From NCBI RefSeq assembly GCF_902825155.1, contig NZ_CADEAG010000010.1, forward strand, positions 1 to 55,278: 55,278 bases of DNA, read 5' to 3'. Made by a program: the position numbers and the translations under genes. How positions within the stretch are numbered: the first letter of the stretch is position 1; each line of letters begins with the position of its first letter. Under the pieces are notes generated by a model. The model was not told the origin of the DNA. It did no database searches and saw nothing but the letters and a program-made list of their open reading frames with translations. Origin of the DNA: Bartonella taylorii 8TBB (GTDB lineage Bacteria; Pseudomonadota; Alphaproteobacteria; Rhizobiales; Rhizobiaceae). Positions 48,701 to 55,278 of the stretch are shown piece by piece.

Positions 48701-51027
48701 AGCAAATCATCAGATCCACTTCCTGGTATATAATTCAAGAGAAATTCCAAAGGAACTCCATATTTTGCCAAAGCTTTCTCTAAAGCAGAATTATCTTCTA
48801 TTGTCTCATTCTCACCAATATTTATCTTACTTTCTAAACGGAAATCCCAAACTTGCTCACTTTTTATCAATTTTTTATCAAAATACTGCATTTTCGGAGC
48901 AATCATTGGACCATAAGCGCGAAGGATATATTGATAAGGTAAACCTGGAATCGTGACATAAGCACTATTCAACTGAAAAGAACTTGCCTCTGCTTTTCCA
49001 TAAACCTGAATAATTGAAAAACTCTGAGGAGCATTCCCACCATTCTCAAGTTGATCCTGATTTTGTTCTTCGCTTTCTGATCGTTTACGTCTATTTACGA
49101 AATCCTTCACAATCTCATCGTTCACATGTACCGTAGTTTTTCCAGAAATATCACCATGAATGAGAACTCTATCAGATATCTGAACATCATCCAAACCTTT
49201 AGAATTCAGGCCTGCATTAAAGGACATCCTAGCCTCTCCAACAGCACTATAAACCACGCCATCGCCTTTTCCAATGCGAAGCGTCTGATACTCATTCTCT
49301 TCTAGAGGCACGAATCCAATTGTAGAATTTAGAAGCTTTAAAGACGAAATACATGAATCTATACAATTCTCATTTGAGTTTCCCCCATCTTGATATCTAC
49401 TTTTTACTAAATGCCACTCCGATCCATGGGTCAAAAAAAGATTTGCTTCAGCATCTTTATCAATACGAGCACCCCCTATAATGAAGGAATCATGAGCAAA
49501 AACATCCAGCTTAGAAGAAGAAACAGCTTTCAACAACAAGCTCCCAGAAAGAACTGCTCCCCCTTCTAAAACAACCATACCATTCAAACCATCATTGTAA
49601 ACGCCCACACCGTCTAGAGATGCAAGAACAGTCTTTTTCAAAAGAACCGCATACCTCTCATCTCCACCACTTTGCTTTGGCACAATTTCTTCTTTCTTTC
49701 TAAAATATATACCAACAGAATTTTCACCATCCACTTCAATCTCTGAATCCTTGATACCAGCGCTAACTTTAAAGGCTTTATACGTTTCAGAAACCTGACT
49801 TTCAGACACAACCTTATTTATAACGGAGGTGACTTCACTGAAATTTTTTGCTCCAGCCGCATAAACTTGGGCAGCATCACCATTATCAGACACTTTAGAC
49901 TGATCGGCACCACTATCAGACTGATCAGCACTACGAAAACCAATAGCAGCACCAGGAACATTATTAACTCCATCAGAAACTGCCAAAACAATGACATCAG
50001 AAGCATTAGAAAAATCATCAGCATTCTCAACCTTTTGAATCATTCCATCATTAAAGAAGATAAAGCCTCCTTTAGAGACTAAGATCCCCTCCTTAGGATA
50101 AACAACAGAAAATAATTCTGTAGAATTATCTTTCGAAAGCTCATCCTCTACTTCATCCTCTACTTCCCCCTTAATTCTAAGACTAACTGACTCTAGATTA
50201 ACATGTCCTCCATCTTCTGCTATGGCTCCAGTCCCTTCTTCTGTAAAGTAAATCGACCCCGATTTCATCATTATTGTAGAGTTGCCAATACTGTGTAAAC
50301 CATATTGAAACACATCAATAGTTGCATTCTTCAAAGAAATAGCCGAGAAACCAATAAGAGCTCCACTCTCCTCTGCAGCAGTATATAAACTACTACCCCC
50401 CTCAGAAGCAGCTAAAACACCTATATCAGATCGTCTGATCTCCCCATTTGTCATAGAAATCTGACCACCGTTTCGAGCCTCAAGCCCAGTAATAAAATCC
50501 CGAATATTTGTGCGAGACAGATTAATCCTCCCGTTCTCTTCTGAAAATACAGCACTTCCAAAACCATTGCTAAAATCACTATTATAAATTTCGGTATAAC
50601 TTCTGAGATCATGGCCTCTAATAGATACATCGAGCACATCAATAATTGTATTTTTACCACGTGCATGTACAGCATTAACACCATACACATCTACTTTAAT
50701 ACTACTTCTTTTTATTGTATGATTTTTACCATCATCACAATAAACAGGAGGGTGATTCAACTTATAACTACTATCCTCACACTTAAAAGATCTCCGAAGA
50801 GAAATTTGAGAACTTGAGAGATCTGAGGAGCCTGAAAGACTCTTAGGGCTCGTGGGACTCGCAGGAAGAGATTCCGTAGAAGCAGGAGATCCCGCGCCAC
50901 TGCCCTGAACAGAAGAAACTTCTATGGCTTCCCCGTTCCCCGCACAAACATATACACCTTGTAAAAAGAAGAGAACACTTGTTGTAAGTGCACACAAACA
51001 GGCACGTTTTTTAAATATGTTGATCAT
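45715..51027 (-). CDS. AT-E: giant double-passenger type V autotransporter, Iba-like
   Basis: A 1770-residue protein, about twice the length of its neighbours. Order: signal peptide (MINIFKKRACLCALTTSVL); Ser/Pro-rich stretch; first Cys motif (VYCDDGKNHTIKR); first beta-helix; first conserved module (YQTLRIGKGDG ... DRVLIHGDISG ... VWDFRLES near residue 730). A spacer of about 110 residues follows without a barrel. Then come a second Cys motif (YSCSDGKLHTIKG), a second beta-helix and a second module (DRVLIHGDVSG ... SPGGGTG ... DFRLEN), followed by VVPQVPTYLLLPNSIFHAGL and a single barrel ending VRYQF. Two polybasic sites, NRRKRS and SRRRRS, lie in the passengers. It is transcribed divergently from the siderophore importer. 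Confidence 0.93.
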   Translation of the reverse strand: MINIFKKRACLCALTTSVLFFLQGVYVCAGNGEAIEVSSVQGSGAGSPASTESLPASPTSPKSLSGSSDLSSSQISLRRSFKCEDSSYKLNHPPVYCDDGKNHTIKRSSIKVDVYGVNAVHARGKNTIIDVLDVSIRGHDLRSYTEIYNSDFSNGFGSAVFSEENGRINLSRTNIRDFITGLEARNGGQISMTNGEIRRSDIGVLAASEGGSSLYTAAEESGALIGFSAISLKNATIDVFQYGLHSIGNSTIMMKSGSIYFTEEGTGAIAEDGGHVNLESVSLRIKGEVEDEVEDELSKDNSTELFSVVYPKEGILVSKGGFIFFNDGMIQKVENADDFSNASDVIVLAVSDGVNNVPGAAIGFRSADQSDSGADQSKVSDNGDAAQVYAAGAKNFSEVTSVINKVVSESQVSETYKAFKVSAGIKDSEIEVDGENSVGIYFRKKEEIVPKQSGGDERYAVLLKKTVLASLDGVGVYNDGLNGMVVLEGGAVLSGSLLLKAVSSSKLDVFAHDSFIIGGARIDKDAEANLFLTHGSEWHLVKSRYQDGGNSNENCIDSCISSLKLLNSTIGFVPLEENEYQTLRIGKGDGVVYSAVGEARMSFNAGLNSKGLDDVQISDRVLIHGDISGKTTVHVNDEIVKDFVNRRKRSESEEQNQDQLENGGNAPQSFSIIQVYGKAEASSFQLNSAYVTIPGLPYQYILRAYGPMIAPKMQYFDKKLIKSEQVWDFRLESKINIGENETIEDNSALEKALAKYGVPLEFLLNYIPGSGSDDLLADFVNRGSEAVNSNSASTVSCSSGARERVLLASSGASGAVSSSLPAEPSVISTVLKGPAPIVSAGVGRSDEQNDSAVCDVRQDGTEKSQTPYSCSDGKLHTIKGLTLKASDSNQHLVRANRENTVVHVEGATIIGAGFSDSRNNADLTGLQPVSAVLADGGAEVVLDKKSTVKSSLIGLEAQTGGKVRMTDGEINAHYIGVLVGNASSINLSNTKINVVGDLAVAGLASNGGEITMDSGAIALTEGVAVRSESRGRIQLNKVDITAKKGTSDSTEGFGRAAFLLSRNGSVNFINGNVATDAHGLWIRDTDNDDTDDVVEVASSRRRRSADVSPSTVPEGFAVIESSTVKMEGDRSYGIYFDRVGQKFLPLWGKKHTNFPLEPVLLKKTNFEVPKSVAIYGNNSAGYVSIEEKATLSGDLLLRSENNSRLLVGVDNSIIKGGARIDNSSHAHFNLAKGSVWFLTGSRHEHQQVSSSACSGSDSCISSIKLRDSAIKFVFSASGEYQYQTLFIGKGVDEVYWVDDAHLYLNTYLNKGGALQDQKTDRVLIHGDVSGETMVHVHAVSGSPGGGTGVEGNNKGISIIQVSGKAEKDSFQLDGGYVALENSPYKYVLRAYGPGSELGKASAAQRLVEGGGEFWDFRLENGYIDPKPALNLGLRPEFRPGRQHRPEIGVKAVVPQVPTYLLLPNSIFHAGLMDISNQNKQLEALRTISSGMVGIRENPALYLRGYGGRYRYASDLSAREYGYGGDLNYNGVEAGVLLQTIESVDSTISFGVMGSYGKLSLQPQNVDQSQKSSFDKWTGTAYGSMQHGSGFYVDGLLSYGFLKGDVLTSARGKTAALRGSPLSVSLTGGQTFATGYKGFVFDPQVQVVYQHLQFSKARDVDNFDIEMGKLEQWVARVGGRLVKIPREFEGMNSLAFYGKLYFSHGFGERQSVRFKDTFQLGGFGSSLEAGLGFNVRLSGNFALHADMIYQHKLTKAGFSGASFSGGVRYQF

Positions 51028-51221
51028 ATATAGAACTTTCTAATATAACTTGCAAAAGCACTGTAATTAAGAGAGAATAAGGTAAACGCACTATTTGTAA
51101 CATATATTAGCCTATTTTACAACATAATGTTATTTACTAGCATATCATTTTGTACATAAAAATGCCTAAGTTAAGTTTTTAAGTGTGTAAACCCTTGTAA
51201 TATTTAAAGGATGAAATAACG
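51028..51221. promoter_or_regulatory. Divergent AT-E / fatB promoter region
   Basis: These 194 bases must hold both promoters. AACATAATGTT (51121-51131) is an 11-base inverted repeat with the same CATAATG core as the spacer palindromes upstream of AT-D and the small ORF. I could not identify a convincing Irr, RirA or Fur consensus. AAAGGA precedes fatB. Confidence 0.45.
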
Positions 51222-52157
51222 ATGATAAAATATATGAAATGGGTAATTTCTGTTTTAGTTGTTGCAATTTGCTTCACAACGTTTTCGTGGGCAGGTGTAA
51301 GTGCTGATACAAACGTAAAAATTAATCACGTTTCAGGCACAACTTCTGTTTCCACCTCTCCTCAAAAGGTTGTTGTATTTGACCTTGCAACGCTTGATAA
51401 CATGAATCGCCTTGGCATCAAAGCAGTTGCCGGTGTTCCTGAAGGAAAGAAACCTGTATATCTGCAAGAGTTTGATGATGCACAATATGAAAAAATTGGC
51501 TCCCTCTTTGAACCGGATTACGAAAAAATTGCTACTCTTCAACCTGGCTTGATCATTATTTCTTCGCGGACTCAAGCGAAGTATAAAGATTTATCCAAAA
51601 TCGCTCCGACTATTGATCTAACCGTAGGGAATGAAAACTCTCTTGAAGATATTAAACGAAATGTGTCTATTCTTGGAAAAATTTTTGGTAAAGAAAAAGA
51701 AGCCGAAAGAGAAATTGCAAAACTCGATGAAACTTTAGCAAAGGTTCGTGAGAGTACTAAAGGAAAAGGCACGGGGCTTGTTCTTATGACCTCTGGTGGA
51801 AAGATTAGTGCTTTGGGTCCAAAGTCGCGTTTTGATATTTTTCATTCATCATTTGGAATTGCTCCTGCAACCGATAAACTTACCGTGCAAAAACATGGAC
51901 AACTCATTTCCCCTGAGTTTATTCTTGAAACCAATCCTGATTGGTTATTAGTCATTGATAGAGATGCGGCAATCGGACGAGAAGGACAATCTGCAGAACA
52001 ACTGCTTGATAATGAACTTGTGAAACGCACAACAGCTGGCAAAAAAGACCAGATTATTTATCTGGATTCTTGGAGCTGGTATCGAGCAAGTGGCGGTCTA
52101 ACTGGGCTTAACAAAACAGCGCAACAAATTAAAGAAGCCTTTACAAAGGGTAAATAA
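51222..52157 (+). CDS. fatB: Ferric-siderophore ABC transporter substrate-binding protein (FatB/CeuE-like)
   Basis: A 311-residue periplasmic (class III) binding protein. A signal peptide (about 1-27, ending near WAGVSA) is followed by the VVVFDLATLDNMNRLGI and YEKIATLQPGLIIISSR segments common in the FatB/CeuE/YclQ group, a central helix and a C-terminal lobe with DQIIYLDSWSWYRASGG. No lipobox cysteine is present. It would deliver a catecholate-type iron complex to the permeases downstream. A second in-frame ATG is at 51234. A strong hairpin separates it from the first permease gene. Confidence 0.88.
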   Translation: MIKYMKWVISVLVVAICFTTFSWAGVSADTNVKINHVSGTTSVSTSPQKVVVFDLATLDNMNRLGIKAVAGVPEGKKPVYLQEFDDAQYEKIGSLFEPDYEKIATLQPGLIIISSRTQAKYKDLSKIAPTIDLTVGNENSLEDIKRNVSILGKIFGKEKEAEREIAKLDETLAKVRESTKGKGTGLVLMTSGGKISALGPKSRFDIFHSSFGIAPATDKLTVQKHGQLISPEFILETNPDWLLVIDRDAAIGREGQSAEQLLDNELVKRTTAGKKDQIIYLDSWSWYRASGGLTGLNKTAQQIKEAFTKGK

Positions 52158-52197
52158 GCACGAAAATAACTTGCTTGTTATAAAAATAAAATTTAAG

Positions 52198-52227
52198 AGC
52201 AGAGGCTGTCTGTAGAGAGCCTTTGCT
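52198..52227 (+). promoter_or_regulatory. Intercistronic hairpin between fatB and fatD
   Basis: AGCAGAGGCT (52198-52207) pairs with AGCCTTTGCT (52218-52227) over 10 bp with one G-T pair and a 10-base loop. It may act as an attenuator or stabilise the fatB transcript, giving more binding protein than permease. Confidence 0.55.
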
Positions 52228-52251
52228 TCCTCTGTTGGAAAATGATTTGAC

Positions 52252-53208
52252 GTGAAAAGTTACTGGATAGCCATAATAGTTCTTATCCTACTATCTATTC
52301 TTAGTATTTTTGTTGGTTATTCAGATGTAATGCCTTCTGATTTGTTATCAAACGATCCGCATGCTTGGCTTATTTTTTGGCAAACACGCCTTCCCCGTAC
52401 AATTGCAGTACTTTTAGTGGGGGCGGCACTTGCCCTTTCAGGCATGATTATGCAACTACTTGCACGCAATCGCTTTGTCGAACCGTCGACCGCTGGAACT
52501 GTTGAATCCGCTTCTCTCGGCATTCTTTTTGTTATGATTTTCCTGCCCAATATCCCTGTGCTTGGAAAAATGATCGTCGCTACAATTTTTGCCATGACTG
52601 GTACACTACTTTTTATGTTTTTATTGCGACAAATTCCTTTAAAATCTGCCCTCATTGTGCCACTCACAGGAATTATGCTGGGATACGTTATTGGTTCCTT
52701 AACCAACGCTATTGCTGATCATGAAATGTTGCTTCCTTCTCTTCAAGCCTATTTATTTGGCAGCTTTGCCATGATTCTTGATGGGAAATATGAAATTTTA
52801 TGGTTTTCTCTTCCTCTCTGCATTCTTGCTTATTTCACCGCTGACCGCTTTACAGTAGCTGGTCTGGGAGAAGATTTAACCAACAATCTTGGACTGAATT
52901 ATCGTACTGTTATGTTTTTTGGTCTTTTTATTGTCGCATCGATCACCGCCGTTGTCGTCTGTACAGTTGGTCGAATTCCCTTCGTTGGACTGGTTATTCC
53001 AAACCTTGTTTCAAATTTTATGGGTGACAATATGCGCTATACTGCTCCTTGGGTTGCAATCAGTGGTGCAGGGTTGGTTTTGATCTGTGATCTCTTAGGG
53101 CGGATAATTCATCCTTCTCTTGAAATTCCCATCAGTACCATAATGGGGATTATCGGCAGCTTTATTTTTGTTATATTGCTTTTACGCTGGAGAAAGCGTC
53201 TTGGATAA
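52252..53208 (+). CDS. fatD: Ferric-siderophore ABC transporter permease (FatD-like)
   Basis: A 318-residue FecCD-family permease with about nine or ten membrane helices. LVGAALALSGMIMQLLARNRFVEPST is broken by the conserved glycine-rich NRF-P region, and GRIPFVGLVIPNLV carries the cytoplasmic loop that contacts the ATPase. The GTG start at 52252 lacks an ideal ribosome binding site. Its 3' end overlaps the second permease gene by 8 bases. Confidence 0.9.
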   Translation: MKSYWIAIIVLILLSILSIFVGYSDVMPSDLLSNDPHAWLIFWQTRLPRTIAVLLVGAALALSGMIMQLLARNRFVEPSTAGTVESASLGILFVMIFLPNIPVLGKMIVATIFAMTGTLLFMFLLRQIPLKSALIVPLTGIMLGYVIGSLTNAIADHEMLLPSLQAYLFGSFAMILDGKYEILWFSLPLCILAYFTADRFTVAGLGEDLTNNLGLNYRTVMFFGLFIVASITAVVVCTVGRIPFVGLVIPNLVSNFMGDNMRYTAPWVAISGAGLVLICDLLGRIIHPSLEIPISTIMGIIGSFIFVILLLRWRKRLG

Positions 53209-54151
53209 AAAGAAAGAAACAGCACTTGTCCTCACAACGCTTATCGTAATGGCGTGTACCGTAATCATTCTTTATATAACATGGAATATCAACATCTATA
53301 CGTGGACATTTCGTCTCACAAAACTTGTCTCTCTTCTTCTCATTGCGTACGCAATAAGTGTTTCTACTGTTTTATTTCAAACAGTCGTCAACAACCGTCT
53401 TCTTACACCTTCCATCATGGGATTTGACCAACTTTATATTTTAATAAAAACCATTACGATTTATTTTCTCGGCTCTCTTTCTTTGCCCTTTTTGAATGAA
53501 GAAGGACAGCTTATTTTTGAAGCCCTCATTCTCATTCTCTTTTCAATCAGCCTTTTTCGCTGGCTCTTTTCAGACAGCCTAAAAAGCCTTCACTTAACCC
53601 TCTTGATTGGTGTTATTTTAGGCGGTTTCTTTTTCAGTTTACGCATGTTCATGCAATTACAGTTAAATCCAGACCAAATGATGAATTTGACTGACATTAT
53701 GTTTGCAAATTTTAATAAATTCAACACATCATTGATAAGCTTTGCCACAAGCATTGTCTTCATTGTGAGTCTGATTGGGTGGCGTTCACGTCACCTACTT
53801 GATATCCTTGCTTTGGGACGCGAGAACGCGCTCAATCTTGGTATTGATTATCATAAAAGCGCTACGGCTATCCTTATCTTGGTTTCTATTCTTGTATCCA
53901 TTTCTACAGCACTCGTCGGTCCTGTCACCTTTTTTGGACTGTTAGTTGCCAACCTTTCCTATGAACTGTCTCCTCAAGCAAAACATGGTATCGTTGTACC
54001 AATTGCAATATTATTAGCTATAATTTGTTTGGTTGGTGGACAATTTATCTTAGAACAAATTTTCAATATGGCAGGACGCTTGAGTTTTATTATTGAATTT
54101 TGTGGTGGAACTGTTTTCTTAATGTTACTGATGAAAGGAAAACTAAAATGA
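53201..54151 (+). CDS. fatC: Ferric-siderophore ABC transporter permease (FatC-like)
   Basis: A 316-residue second FecCD-type permease. The frame is open from TTG 53168, but TTG 53201 is preferred: GGAGAAAG lies just before it, and the protein then starts with a short basic LDKKKE segment ahead of the first helix. LVGPVTFFGLLVANLSYEL carries the coupling loop. It overlaps both neighbours (8 bases with fatD, ATGA with fatE), a sign of translational coupling. Confidence 0.88.
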   Translation: MDKKKETALVLTTLIVMACTVIILYITWNINIYTWTFRLTKLVSLLLIAYAISVSTVLFQTVVNNRLLTPSIMGFDQLYILIKTITIYFLGSLSLPFLNEEGQLIFEALILILFSISLFRWLFSDSLKSLHLTLLIGVILGGFFFSLRMFMQLQLNPDQMMNLTDIMFANFNKFNTSLISFATSIVFIVSLIGWRSRHLLDILALGRENALNLGIDYHKSATAILILVSILVSISTALVGPVTFFGLLVANLSYELSPQAKHGIVVPIAILLAIICLVGGQFILEQIFNMAGRLSFIIEFCGGTVFLMLLMKGKLK

Positions 54152-54906
54152 TTGAAATCAATCATCTTTCCAAGGCTTATGGAGCGAGGTTGATTATCGA
54201 TAATTTATCCCTTCATCTTCCTAAAGGGGGGATCATTTCTCTCATTGGCCCCAATGGTTCTGGCAAATCAACACTTTTGATGTTAATAAGACGTCTTTTG
54301 CCACACCATAATGGTACAATTCATATCGATGGCATTGATATTGATAAAATACCCCATGATGTTTTGGCTCAAAAACTCTCAATTTTACGTCAAGATAATC
54401 CTTTGTCTTTTCGTTTAACCGTCTATGATTTAGTAAGTTTCGGTCGTTATCCGTATTCAAAAGGCTGGTATAATAATGCAGATAAACAATTTATTGACAG
54501 CGCACTACGATATCTCGGCTTACAAGATGTAAAAGATTGCTTTTTGGATGAACTTTCTGGTGGACAACGTCAACGCGCTTTTATAGCAATGGTCATCTGT
54601 CAAGATACTGATTATCTCCTGTTAGATGAACCATTAAACAATCTAGATATGAAACATGCTGTTTCCATGATGAAGCAATTACGCCGCACAGCCGATGAAC
54701 TCAAAAAAACTATTCTTATTGTTATGCATGATATTAATTTTGCATCATCTTATTCAGACCTGATTGTTGCGCTTAAAAAGGGCAAAGCAGCTTATTGTGG
54801 AACACCACAAGAAGTTATGCAGCCAAAAATTCTTAAAGATATTTATGATGTGGATATTCAGATCAAAACAATCAATGGTGTGCCTATCGCCCTTTATTAT
54901 CGATAA
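54148..54906 (+). CDS. fatE: Ferric-siderophore ABC transporter ATP-binding protein (FatE-like)
   Basis: A 252-residue ATPase. Walker A is GPNGSGKST, the signature is LSGGQRQRAFIAM, Walker B is YLLLDEPLNNLD, and the H-loop is VMHDINFASSYSD. ATG 54148 is chosen over the frame opening at 54100 because it overlaps the fatC stop (ATGA) and follows AAAGGAAAAC. It completes the fatBDCE importer. Confidence 0.93.
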   Translation: MIEINHLSKAYGARLIIDNLSLHLPKGGIISLIGPNGSGKSTLLMLIRRLLPHHNGTIHIDGIDIDKIPHDVLAQKLSILRQDNPLSFRLTVYDLVSFGRYPYSKGWYNNADKQFIDSALRYLGLQDVKDCFLDELSGGQRQRAFIAMVICQDTDYLLLDEPLNNLDMKHAVSMMKQLRRTADELKKTILIVMHDINFASSYSDLIVALKKGKAAYCGTPQEVMQPKILKDIYDVDIQIKTINGVPIALYYR

Positions 54907-54994
54907 ATTTCTTCCATTTAATCATAATCATAAGGACCATTTTTTACACTTGCGCACACTGTAAAATCTGCTAAATATGGCGGCAGCTGCGTAC

Positions 54995-55068
54995 TGGGGA
55001 ATAGTTTAATGGTAGAACAGCGGACTCTGACTCCGTCAATCTTGGTTCGAATCCAGGTTCCCCAGCCA
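54995..55068 (+). tRNA. tRNA-Gln (anticodon CTG)
   Basis: A 74-base cloverleaf. The acceptor stem pairs TGGGGAA with TTCCCCA. The D arm contains AGTTTAATGGTAGAAC, the anticodon arm GCGGA-CTCTGAC-TCCGT gives CTG at positions 34-36, and the T arm has GGTTCGAATCC. CCA is encoded (55066-55068). Confidence 0.95.
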
Positions 55069-55278
55069 AATTCAACAAAATCTGAGTGTAGCTTGCCAGC
55101 AGGTTTTGTATATTTTGACACTAGGTTTTGTACCAATTTATTTTTTTTCAAAGGATTTTTAAGGGGTTCTCAAAGGGTCTTCAAAGACCTTTCAAAGGGT
55201 ATTTAAAGCCTCTTTTATGATCTGTTCCTAACAGCCTCTATTCTTCGCTGTTTTCTTTTCCCTTGTCTGGTGCTTCTA
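55069..55278. other. Right-edge intergenic region
   Basis: No gene is seen. Short repeats of TCAAAGGGT and TTCAAAGACC occur at about 55160-55205. tRNA genes often serve as integration sites, but no attachment duplicate is visible here. Confidence 0.35.

Noticed and set aside
54995..55278. A genomic island attachment site at tRNA-Gln
   Set aside because: No direct repeat of the tRNA 3' end and no integrase gene are visible within the window.

Overview
The window looks like a Bartonella chromosome segment. It is AT-rich and alphaproteobacterial in gene content: a Rhizobiales-type Zur, an ornithine decarboxylase with a speF-type leader, and a tandem glycine riboswitch. It also carries two features I associate with Bartonella: a structured RNA directly in front of a small XRE regulator (the Brt/Trp arrangement), and a large array of Iba-like autotransporters. 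The species cannot be named from the sequence alone.

Layout. (1) 0.3-3.5 kb: a Zur-like Fur-family repressor, then an EmrA/EmrB-type drug efflux pair. (2) 3.9-10.7 kb: a GNAT acetyltransferase and ornithine/lysine decarboxylase on the minus strand behind a structured leader with its own terminator hairpin, then tRNA uridine hydroxylase TrhO, KDPG aldolase, ferredoxin-NADP reductase and alanine racemase. (3) 10.8-15.4 kb: the glycine cleavage operon gcvT-gcvH-gcvP under a tandem glycine riboswitch. (4) 15.8-19.4 kb: a Lon-N-domain protein, a Trm112-like small protein, the RNA plus XRE regulator, and asd. (5) 19.5-25.3 kb: an SH3-domain exported protein, the methionine importer metQ-metN-metI followed by a decayed partial copy of metI, a MaoC-type hydratase and a Rossmann/SAF-type oxidoreductase. 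(6) 26.6-29.4 kb: a creatininase-family hydrolase, a COG0523 (CobW/ZigA-type) metal-chaperone GTPase and a WD40 protein in one tight operon.

(7) 25.5-51 kb, minus strand: the accessory part of the window. A 115-residue exported ORF shares its signal peptide and promoter with the autotransporters. Then come a barrel fragment, five large intact autotransporters (called AT-A to AT-E here) and one badly broken autotransporter. All carry an N-terminal Cys pair, a beta-helical passenger, a conserved module ending in a DFRLE motif and a C-terminal 12-strand-type barrel. There is clear evidence of recombination: near-identical barrels in AT-C and AT-E, a double-passenger gene (AT-E), 69-bp tandem repeats in AT-C and remnants of lost copies. 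Several members share a promoter with a TTTACA -35 box, and two of these carry a perfect palindrome in the 17-bp spacer.

(8) 51.2-54.9 kb: a four-gene FatB/D/C/E-type ferric-siderophore importer transcribed divergently from AT-E, then tRNA-Gln(CTG). Most of the window is ordinary core metabolism. The parts that merit a closer look are the autotransporter array with its shared promoter and small exported companion, the speF-type leader and the RNA/XRE pair.
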